This document shows, piece after piece, positions 1 through 5,487 of a stretch of DNA of 6,920 nt (the first letter of the stretch is position 1; the number at the start of each line of letters is the position of its first letter). The position numbers were made by a program, and so were the translations under genes. The DNA comes from an uncultured Pseudomonadota bacterium (GTDB lineage Bacteria > Myxococcota_A > UBA796 > GCA-2862545): assembly GCA_937891875.1 (NCBI GenBank), contig CALATR010000555.1, forward strand, positions 1 through 6,920, written 5' to 3'. A model generated the notes under the pieces. It was not told the DNA's origin, searched no databases, and saw nothing but the letters and a program-made list of their open reading frames with translations.

Positions 1-17
1 GGAGACTGGAGACCGCC

Positions 18-165
18 CCGCCACTCCCCCGCTGGAACCAACGCGACTCCCCGCCAGCGGATCGGCAGCCGCCACTCCCCCTGCTCGAGGCAACGCGACT
101 CCCCGCCAGCGGATCGGCACCCGCCACCTCCCCGCTGGAACCGCCGCGACTCCCCGGTAGCCGCC
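18..165. repeat. Tandem 51-52 bp GC-rich intergenic repeat, about three copies
   Basis: Units begin at about 18, 69 and 121 with CCGCCACT or CCGCCACC. They run through a GCGACTCCCC core; the first two end in CCAGCGGATCGGCA, and the third degrades after about 155. The first unit contains a perfect 7-bp inverted repeat, CCGCTGG (29-35) and CCAGCGG (54-60), so a hairpin is possible. The stretch 9-26 is identical over 18 bases to 6870-6887 in the right-hand element. The first unit also continues to match that element to the window edge, with mismatches and one indel. The whole 1-181 interval has no credible gene. It looks like the expanded end of another copy of the right-hand element, cut by the window edge. 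Confidence 0.75.
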
Positions 166-181
166 GCGCTACCTCCTCCCC

Positions 182-946
182 ATGAACCGCCTCCACCTCG
201 TCGAGATCCACGATCTCCCCGCCTGCCCGCCCGTGATCCGGCGCGGCATGACCGACTACCTGCTCGGCATCTCCCGCCTCGCCAAGCTCCACAGCTTCAT
301 GGCGCCCTACGTGCAGCGGGTGCTCGATGCGTCCGACGCCGAGCGGATCGTCGATCTGTGCTCGGGCTCTGGCGGGCCGATCGTGGAGGTTCGAGGCGCG
401 CTCTCCGAGCCCGTGCCCCTGGTGCTCACCGATCTCTACCCCCACTCGCTCCCCGAGGCGCCGCCCGACGGGGTGACCTCGCATCCGGACGCGGTCGATG
501 CGACGGCGGCGTCGCTGCCGGGGCTGCGCACCATCTGCAACGCCTTCCACCACTTCCAGCCCGACCAGGCGAAGGCGATCCTGCGCTCCGCGGTGGAGGC
601 GAGGCAGCCGATCGCCGTCTTCGAGGTCACCCACCGCGATCTGGGCGCCTTCGTCAGCTTCTTCATCCTGCCGATCGTGGTCGTGCTCGTGACCCCGTTC
701 CTGCGGCCGCGGCTGTCGACCCTGCTGCTCACCTACGTCGTGCCCGTGCTGCCCTGGGTGATCGCCTGGGACGGCATGGTGAGCCACCTGCGCACGTACC
801 GCGTCGCCGAGCTCGAGCAGATGACCGCCGACCTGCCCGGCTACCGCTGGGAGGCGCGCCGCGACGTGGTCGGACCCGGCACCGGGCTCACCGTGCTGCT
901 GGGCTGGCCGGACGATTCGTCAGCAGGCTCCGGCGACACCGCGTAG
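182..946 (+). CDS. Membrane-associated class I SAM-dependent methyltransferase-like protein
   Basis: 254 aa. The Rossmann motif I is clear at residues 56-66 (IVDLCSGSGGP), followed by a strand ending in an acidic residue, VLTDLYPH (81-88, D84), expected to contact the SAM ribose. An AFHHFQP stretch (121-127) and a later FEVTHRD strand (147-153) fit the same fold. Two hydrophobic segments at about 157-175 and 181-199 interrupt the C-terminal half, so the enzyme is probably membrane-attached and may act on a lipid or other hydrophobic substrate; the substrate is unknown. The ATG at 182 is kept because the N-terminal VEIHDLPACPPVIRRGMTDY stretch resembles the start of related methyltransferases as I recall them, although no Shine-Dalgarno sequence precedes it. 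A second ATG at 248 is possible but would remove that stretch. It lies 27 bp upstream of the first DUF2330 gene on the same strand, so co-transcription is plausible. Confidence 0.8.
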   Translation: MNRLHLVEIHDLPACPPVIRRGMTDYLLGISRLAKLHSFMAPYVQRVLDASDAERIVDLCSGSGGPIVEVRGALSEPVPLVLTDLYPHSLPEAPPDGVTSHPDAVDATAASLPGLRTICNAFHHFQPDQAKAILRSAVEARQPIAVFEVTHRDLGAFVSFFILPIVVVLVTPFLRPRLSTLLLTYVVPVLPWVIAWDGMVSHLRTYRVAELEQMTADLPGYRWEARRDVVGPGTGLTVLLGWPDDSSAGSGDTA

Positions 947-964
947 ACTGGGCGCGGGCACGTT

Positions 965-973
965 GGAGGGGAG
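965..973 (+). promoter_or_regulatory. Strong ribosome binding site for the first DUF2330 gene
   Basis: GGAGGGGAG lies immediately before the ATG at 974 and fixes that start. A TAGACT hexamer at 944-949, overlapping the preceding TAG stop, matches four of six -10 consensus bases. I see no good -35 at the right spacing, so a separate promoter here is only a possibility. Confidence 0.7.
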
Positions 974-2338
974 ATGACACGCAACCTGGCGTGGTCCGCT
1001 GCGATCGGCGGACTCGCGGCGTTGATCGTGCCTGCGGCAGCGCAGGCGTTCTGTGGCACCTACGTCGGCGAGGCGGGTGCCGAGCTGACCAGCGGGGCCA
1101 GCAAGGTGGTCATGGTCCGCGACGGCAACCGCACCGTGCTGACGCTCGCGAACGACGTCGAGGGCTCGGTGAAGGACTTCGCGGTCGTCATCCCGGTGCC
1201 CGAGGTCCTGTCCGAGGAGGACGTGCGGGTGCTCGATCCGGCGATCCTGGACACGGTCGCAGAGTACTCGGGTCCGAGGCTCGTGACCTACCAGTGCTCG
1301 GATTTTGCCTATGACGAGTACTACGCCGATGGGGCCAACGCCTGCTTCGGCTGCAACGGGGACGACGCGTACTACGCGGCGGAAGACACCGACCACGACA
1401 GCAACGAGCAGGCCCTCGACGTCACGGTCGAGGCCGAGTTTGCCGCGGGCGAGTACGACATCGTCATCCTCTCCAGCGAGGACAGCGAGGACCTGCTGAC
1501 CTGGCTCAACCAGGAGGGCTACGGCGTCACCGCCGAGGCCCGCGAGCTGCTGGGCGAGTACATCGAGGGCGGCAGCAAGTTCATGGCCGCCAAGGTGCGC
1601 CTGGACGACGTGCCCACCTCGGGCGGCTTCGAGGGGCGGCCCTACCTGTCGCCCCTGCAGATCGCCTACGCGTCCGAGGCGTTCTCCCTGCCGATCCGTC
1701 TGGGCACGGTCAACTCCCCCGGCGAGCAGGACCTCGTCGTCTACGCGATCACGACGGCGGACCAGGGCTCGGTCGGCATCGCGAACTACGACGAGTTCAG
1801 CCTCTCGGCAGCGACCTTCGACAACGAGTGCCTCTTCGACGAGGAGACCCAGGGCAGCCTGACCGAGTACATCGACGGCAAGATGGACGCCGCGATCGCC
1901 GCGAATGACGGCGCCGCCTGGACGATGACCTACACCTGGAGCCCGTCCTGGTGCGATCCCTGCCCTCCGGGCGGCTCCCTCGACGACGAGACGGTCGCGG
2001 AGCTCGGCTTCGAGAAGGGGGTTTCGAACGCGCACTTCACCCGCCTGTGGATGCGCTACTCGGCCGAGGCGGCGACCCAGGATCTCGTGCTGTATGCGGT
2101 GGGCGGCGGTAGCCAGGAACAGCTGCGCTACATCGTGCGATCCGAGGGTTTGGAGCAGTACTTCCCGGTGTGTGAGGAGGGCTGGGCCGACCCGGAGGAC
2201 TACGAGAGCTGCTCCGATCAGCTCGACGAGGACACCGGCCAGGCCAGCCTCGGCGGTCCGTGGTGGCTGGGCTTTGCGGGGCTCGGCCTGCTGACCGGCC
2301 TCGGGGTCGCGCTGCGTCGGCGGCGGCAGATCGACTGA
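974..2338 (+). CDS. DUF2330 domain-containing exported protein (paralogue 1)
   Basis: 454 aa. It has a Sec signal peptide with predicted cleavage after residue 25 (AAAQA|FCGTY). The mature N-terminus FCGTYVGEAGAEL, followed by ASKVVMVRDGNRTVLTL and DFAVVIPVPEVL (69-79), is the typical beginning of the DUF2330 family. The family's function is unknown. The C-terminus has a hydrophobic segment (about 429-447, starting PWWLGF) followed by RRRR, giving a stop-transfer or sorting-like tail. The Gly-Cys of a canonical MYXO-CTERM is absent. There are nine cysteines (27, 108, 124, 127, 286, 327, 330, 400, 413), including a CDPC motif at 327-330, consistent with a disulfide-bearing envelope protein. 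It is probably surface-exposed or periplasmic and anchored by its C-terminal segment. The next gene is its tandem paralogue, 66 bp downstream. Confidence 0.88.
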   Translation: MTRNLAWSAAIGGLAALIVPAAAQAFCGTYVGEAGAELTSGASKVVMVRDGNRTVLTLANDVEGSVKDFAVVIPVPEVLSEEDVRVLDPAILDTVAEYSGPRLVTYQCSDFAYDEYYADGANACFGCNGDDAYYAAEDTDHDSNEQALDVTVEAEFAAGEYDIVILSSEDSEDLLTWLNQEGYGVTAEARELLGEYIEGGSKFMAAKVRLDDVPTSGGFEGRPYLSPLQIAYASEAFSLPIRLGTVNSPGEQDLVVYAITTADQGSVGIANYDEFSLSAATFDNECLFDEETQGSLTEYIDGKMDAAIAANDGAAWTMTYTWSPSWCDPCPPGGSLDDETVAELGFEKGVSNAHFTRLWMRYSAEAATQDLVLYAVGGGSQEQLRYIVRSEGLEQYFPVCEEGWADPEDYESCSDQLDEDTGQASLGGPWWLGFAGLGLLTGLGVALRRRRQID

Positions 2339-2395
2339 AGACTGGCGGTCCTGCTGTCACTCACCCGGCCGCGAGGACGTAGGTCCGTCGAACCC

Positions 2396-2400
2396 GGAGG
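2396..2400 (+). promoter_or_regulatory. Ribosome binding site for the second DUF2330 gene
   Basis: GGAGG is followed by TCCC and then the ATG at 2405, a tight but workable spacing. The 66-bp gap between the DUF2330 genes (2339-2404) shows no convincing terminator; the only hairpin I find is a 4-bp stem, GGAC/GTCC, around 2375-2386. Read-through from the first gene is therefore likely. Confidence 0.65.
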
Positions 2401-2404
2401 TCCC

Positions 2405-3748
2405 ATGTCCCTTGCCCGAACCGCCCCGTTGCTCCTGGCCCTGGTCCTCCCCGGCGCGGCCCAGGCCTTCTGCGGTACCTACGTCGGCGAGGCCGGCGCG
2501 GAGCTGACCAGCGGGGCCAGCAAGGTGGTGCTGGTGCGCCAGGGCGACCGCACGGTGCTGACGCTCGCAAACGACGTCGAGGGCTCGGTGAAGGACTTCG
2601 CCGTCGTCATCCCGGTGCCCGAGGTGCTGTCGGAGGAGGACGTCACGGTGCTCGAGCCGGCGCTGATGGACACCCTCGCCGAGTACTCCGGACCGCGGCT
2701 CGTCGAGTACGCCTGCTCGGACTTCTACTGGGACGGCCAGGCGTACGGTGGGGGTGGCCGAGGGTGTGGCTTCGGCTGCACCGAGCAGTCGTTCACGGCT
2801 CCCTTGTCGGCCGACCAGGGGGCGACGGAGGTGCTCGATGTCACGGTCGAGGCCGAGTTCGCGGCCGGCGAGTACGACATCGTCATCCTGTCGAGCGAGG
2901 ACAGCGGGGACCTGCTGACCTGGCTCACCCAGGAGGGCTACGGCGTCACCGAAGAGGCCGAGACCCTGCTGGGCGAGTACATCGAGGGCGGCAGCAAGTT
3001 CCTGGCCGCCAAGGTGCGCCTCGAGGACGTGCCGACGACCGACGGCTTCGAGGGTCGGCCGTACCTGTCGCCGCTGCAGATCGCCTACGAATCCGAGGCG
3101 TTCTCCCTGCCGATCCGCCTGGGCACGGTCAACTCCCCCGGAGAGCAGGACCTCGTGGTCTACGCGGTCACCGACTCCAGCAGCGGGCCGGTCGGCATCG
3201 CCAACTACGACGAGGTGACCTGGAGTGCGGAGACCTTCGACAACGACTGCCTGTTCGACGAGGAGGCCCAGGGCAGCCTCGACGCGTACATGGACGGCAA
3301 GATGGACCAGGCGGTCGAGGCGCACGACGGCGCGGCCTGGATGATGACCTACACCTGGGGGCCGGCGAAGTGCGATCCCTGTCCTCCCGGCGGGCCCCTG
3401 GGCAACGACGTGCTCGGCCAGCTGGGCTTCGAGGGCGCGGGCGAGGACGCTCAGTTCACCCGCCTGTGGATGCGCTACACGCCGGAGGCCGCGACCCAGG
3501 ACCTCGTGCTCTACAACACGGGGACCTTCGCCCAGTCCCAGCTGCGCTACATCGTGCGCACCGACGGGCTCGAGCAGTACTTCCCGGTCTGCGAGGAGGG
3601 CTGGATCGAGGAGGGCGGGTACACCACCTGCGCTGATCAGGCCGAGGACGACGGCACCGACCAGGCCTCGGCCGCCCCATGGTGGCTGGGCCTGTCCGCG
3701 CTGGGGCTGCTGACCACCCTGGGCGTCGCCCTGCGCAGGCGGCGATGA
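2405..3748 (+). CDS. DUF2330 domain-containing exported protein (paralogue 2)
   Basis: 447 aa. Its architecture matches the preceding gene: signal peptide cleaved after residue 21 (GAAQA|FCGTY), the DUF2330 body, a CDPCPPGG motif at 323-330, a conserved FPVCEEGW near the end, and a C-terminal hydrophobic helix (about 426-443) followed by RRRR. All nine cysteines (23, 104, 121, 125, 282, 323, 326, 396, 409) have counterparts in paralogue 1, except that the CxxC at 124-127 there is CxxxC here. The two proteins are nearly identical over long blocks (for example EYIEGGSKF, GRPYLSPLQIAY and IRLGTVNSPGEQDLVVYA). They differ mainly in an insert at residues 106-142 here, which is glycine-rich where paralogue 1 is acidic and tyrosine-rich. 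The stop codon overlaps the start of the lipoprotein gene (ATGA), which suggests translational coupling. Confidence 0.88.
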   Translation: MSLARTAPLLLALVLPGAAQAFCGTYVGEAGAELTSGASKVVLVRQGDRTVLTLANDVEGSVKDFAVVIPVPEVLSEEDVTVLEPALMDTLAEYSGPRLVEYACSDFYWDGQAYGGGGRGCGFGCTEQSFTAPLSADQGATEVLDVTVEAEFAAGEYDIVILSSEDSGDLLTWLTQEGYGVTEEAETLLGEYIEGGSKFLAAKVRLEDVPTTDGFEGRPYLSPLQIAYESEAFSLPIRLGTVNSPGEQDLVVYAVTDSSSGPVGIANYDEVTWSAETFDNDCLFDEEAQGSLDAYMDGKMDQAVEAHDGAAWMMTYTWGPAKCDPCPPGGPLGNDVLGQLGFEGAGEDAQFTRLWMRYTPEAATQDLVLYNTGTFAQSQLRYIVRTDGLEQYFPVCEEGWIEEGGYTTCADQAEDDGTDQASAAPWWLGLSALGLLTTLGVALRRRR

Positions 3749-4227
3749 TCCGCTGGCTGCCGGCACTCGCGCTGGTCGCGTGCACGCCCGAGCCCCCACC
3801 CCCCTGCGGCGGGCTCGCGCCGGCAGTCACCCTCACCCACGGCGAGGACGTCGCGCTGGACCTGGTCGAGGGCCAGGCGATGACCCTCGTGCACGGTCCC
3901 CAGGGCGGCTGGCACGTGCTCTTCGGCGTGCGCGTCGTCGACCCCGACCCCCTCATCGAGCTCGACGTCACCGTGGACGCCCTGGACGCCCGGGTGGTCG
4001 ACAACCACTACCAGCTGACCCTGTCCGAGCACGACGGCTGCACCGGTGTCCGCGACGACCTGTTCGGCTTCGTCGACGTCACGCCCATCGACCCCGAAGC
4101 TCGCCCCCCGGACCTGCTGGCGGGCGAGGCGCTGACCCTGACCGTCGGGGTCGTGACCTCCACCGGCGAGGCGTCCGAGGTGGTCGAGGTCATCGCCGAG
4201 CGCGACCCCATCGACGAGCCCGACTGA
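3745..4227 (+). CDS. Small putative lipoprotein, HGPQGGWH-type
   Basis: 160 aa. The start ATG at 3745 overlaps the preceding stop in an ATGA arrangement. This start gives a short type II signal peptide, MIRWLPALALVAC, with lipobox LVAC and lipidation predicted at Cys13. A proline-rich linker (TPEPPPP) follows. The rest is predicted mostly beta, with alternating hydrophobic stretches, and resembles a single Ig-like or similar sandwich domain. The HGPQGGWHVLFGVRV stretch (50-64) resembles one I recall from uncharacterised myxobacterial lipoproteins. Cys21 and Cys99 are the only other cysteines and could pair. Overlap with the DUF2330 gene suggests it is made together with that protein and works in the envelope beside it; no enzymatic motif is visible. 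An upstream in-frame extension exists but would lie inside the DUF2330 gene and would bury the lipobox. Confidence 0.75.
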   Translation: MIRWLPALALVACTPEPPPPCGGLAPAVTLTHGEDVALDLVEGQAMTLVHGPQGGWHVLFGVRVVDPDPLIELDVTVDALDARVVDNHYQLTLSEHDGCTGVRDDLFGFVDVTPIDPEARPPDLLAGEALTLTVGVVTSTGEASEVVEVIAERDPIDEPD

Positions 4228-4248
4228 CCCACCCGCTGGGGCTCAGTC
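4222..4248. terminator. Candidate bidirectional hairpin spanning two convergent stop codons
   Basis: GACTGA (4222-4227) pairs with TCAGTC (4243-4248), and CCCA (4228-4231) pairs with TGGG (4237-4240). This leaves a 5-base loop and a 2-base bulge (4241-4242). Each outer arm contains the stop codon of one of the two converging genes. There is no U-tract on either strand, so it is not a classical intrinsic terminator; it may slow polymerase or protect 3' ends. Confidence 0.4.
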
Positions 4249-4980
4249 CGTGTCGTCCGCGCACCCCCGGTCGACGAGCGCGCGCTGCGCCCAGGACCGC
4301 ACGGTGTCGGCGGTCTCACCCTCCGTGCCGTCGAGCGTCTCGGCGATGCGCACGGCCTGCTCGCAGTCGTCGTCCTCCAGCGCGGTCGCCAGCCGGCGGG
4401 ACTGTGCACACGCGAAGCGATCGGCGTCGGTGACGGGTGCGTCGCAGGCCACCTGCAGCGCCACCCCTTCGGGTGAGAACCCGCTTGGGAGGCGCTCTCC
4501 ACGCGGGGCGAGCCAGGCGCCCAGGGTCAGGAACGCGAACACGGCGACCAGCAGGCCCCCGACGACCCACCACCGTGCGGCCGGGGACAGCTCGCGGTGG
4601 GGGGGCTGCCAGCCGACGGGGATGTGCGGTGCGATCCAGGGCCAGGCGTCCGGGGCGGCGGACCGCAGCTCTCCGAGCACGGTGGGGAGCTGACCGGCCG
4701 CGTCCAGCGACGCCAGGTGCTCGCGGAGCGGAGCGGGGTCGTCCTGCAGGGCGGAGGCCAGGGCACGCCAGCTGGGGTCGAGGTCCCGGCGCAGCTCGGC
4801 CGCGGCCATCAGGTCGGTCACCGCCCGGCGCAGGGCCTCGAGCTGTTCGGGGAGGCGACCGCCGGGAAGTGCGCGCACGGCGGTGTCGTAGACCGGCCCG
4901 GCCTCGTCTACCCGGCCCTCCTCGATGAGCTCGGCGATCTCGAGGAGGGCGGCTTCGAACGCCCGGAATACCTCGGTCAC
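4243..4980 (-). CDS. Single-pass membrane protein with C-terminal four-cysteine domain
   Basis: 245 aa, family not recognised. The GTG at 4980-4978 is chosen because it overlaps the upstream gene's stop as GTGA. The open frame continues upstream, but there it encodes an Arg/Gly/Pro-rich sequence lying out of frame inside that gene. Residues 1-135 are predicted mostly helical and contain no cysteine. A transmembrane helix occupies about 137-158 (WWVVGGLLVAVFAFLTLGAW). The C-terminal domain (about 160-245) has all four cysteines: C179, C191, C206 and C240. Their spacing and flanking residues (LQVAC, DRFAC, ALEDDDC) match the upstream partner's outer domain, so the two proteins probably share a homologous domain. 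The likely topology is a cytoplasmic N-terminus and an extracytoplasmic disulfide-bonded C-terminus. No strong ribosome binding site precedes the GTG, consistent with translational coupling. Confidence 0.72.
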   Translation of the reverse strand: MTEVFRAFEAALLEIAELIEEGRVDEAGPVYDTAVRALPGGRLPEQLEALRRAVTDLMAAAELRRDLDPSWRALASALQDDPAPLREHLASLDAAGQLPTVLGELRSAAPDAWPWIAPHIPVGWQPPHRELSPAARWWVVGGLLVAVFAFLTLGAWLAPRGERLPSGFSPEGVALQVACDAPVTDADRFACAQSRRLATALEDDDCEQAVRIAETLDGTEGETADTVRSWAQRALVDRGCADDTD

Positions 4981-5384
4981 TCCGTCTGCTCGCCGCCCGC
5001 GTTCGCCCCCGCCGCCGCGCTGTCGCCCACGGCCTCGCAGGGCTGCAGGCGGGCGAGGGTGTAGTCGCGCATCTTGTCGTGCAGCGGGTTCTCCCCCTCG
5101 GGCAGAGCGAGGATGGGCCGCGCCTGCACCCTGGCGGCGGTGCACTGGCCGTCGTCGATCGCGGCGTCCACCCGGAACACCCGCTGGCAGAGCAGGCGGT
5201 CGTCGGGGCTCGTGAGCTTGCACGCCGTGCGCAGCTCCTCCATGCCGACCCCGCCGATGATCGGCCCGGTGCCGGTGCGCGGCACCAGCGAGCCGATGAT
5301 GAGGCCGAGCAGCATGATCGTCAGCAGCGCCGCTCCTGCGGCGAGCGCCCAGCGCATCCAGCTCCGATCGGTGACCTCGTCCAT
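4977..5384 (-). CDS. Small single-pass membrane protein with four-cysteine domain
   Basis: 135 aa, family not recognised. The ATG at 5384-5382 follows a GAGGGGAG ribosome binding site. An in-frame start farther upstream (5510) would overlap the divergent gene and adds a low-complexity Ala/Gly/Pro sequence, so it is rejected. A short N-terminus leads into a transmembrane helix at about 12-34 (WALAAGAALLTIMLLGLIIG). The outer domain has C55, C66, C81 and C116 in a C-x10-C-x14-C-x34-C pattern. This is almost the same as C-x11-C-x14-C-x33-C in the downstream partner, with shared LxxAC, DRxxC and DDxxC contexts. The tail (119-135) is Ala/Gly-rich and probably disordered. The two genes overlap by 4 bp and should be co-translated. 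The domain likely sits outside the cytoplasmic membrane; its ligand or partner is unknown. Confidence 0.72.
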   Translation of the reverse strand: MDEVTDRSWMRWALAAGAALLTIMLLGLIIGSLVPRTGTGPIIGGVGMEELRTACKLTSPDDRLLCQRVFRVDAAIDDGQCTAARVQARPILALPEGENPLHDKMRDYTLARLQPCEAVGDSAAAGANAGGEQTE

Positions 5385-5487
5385 GCTCCCCTCGACGCCG
5401 TCTCGGGCCGGCGGTTCGTCAGGTCGCTGTAACGCCGTGGGCGCCGCTTTCCCGCCCGCTCCTGCTCCCGCGCTACGCTGCGTCGCC
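5385..5487. promoter_or_regulatory. Divergent intergenic region, presumed to hold two promoters
   Basis: These 103 bp separate a leftward and a rightward gene, so at least one promoter for each is expected here. On the plus strand, TACGCT (5474-5479) resembles a weak -10 box ending 8 bases before the ATG at 5488. That gene also lacks a Shine-Dalgarno sequence, so a very short leader or leaderless transcript is possible. On the minus strand only a poor TTACAG-like hexamer is visible. I find no convincing -35 element or operator palindrome. Confidence 0.35.
5386..5393 (-). promoter_or_regulatory. Ribosome binding site deciding the start at 5384
   Basis: Read on the minus strand, GAGGGGAG lies one base before the ATG at 5384. 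It supports this start over the longer in-frame option at 5510. Confidence 0.65.

Noticed and set aside
18..165. Repeats at the left edge considered as a CRISPR array
   Set aside because: The units are contiguous at 51-52 bp with similarity throughout, so there are no unique spacers, and no cas genes are present.
358..1314. Plus-strand open frame (318 codons) overlapping the methyltransferase and first DUF2330 genes
   Set aside because: The translation is dominated by Arg, Ala and Gly, and it runs across two well-supported genes in another frame.
2267..2338. Canonical MYXO-CTERM sorting domain at the end of the DUF2330 proteins
   Set aside because: The required Gly-Cys before the hydrophobic helix is missing in both proteins.
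2357..3799. Long open frame (480 codons) antisense to the second DUF2330 gene, with similar long ones at 920-2035 and 5473-6672
   Set aside because: They mirror the codon pattern of the plus-strand genes in a very GC-rich sequence, have Val/Gly/Arg/Leu-rich low-complexity translations, and no recognisable domain. The 920-2035 and 2357-3799 frames resemble each other only because the genes beneath them are paralogues.
4981..5223. N-terminal extension of the 4243-4980 membrane protein
   Set aside because: It is an Arg/Gly/Pro-rich out-of-frame reading of the upstream gene. The GTG at 4980 gives a normal GTGA overlap.
5074..5487. N-terminal extension of the J-like protein to an upstream in-frame ATG
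   Set aside because: The extension would lie antisense within the well-supported membrane-protein gene. It also has a Ser/Arg/Pro-rich composition unlike the rest of the protein.
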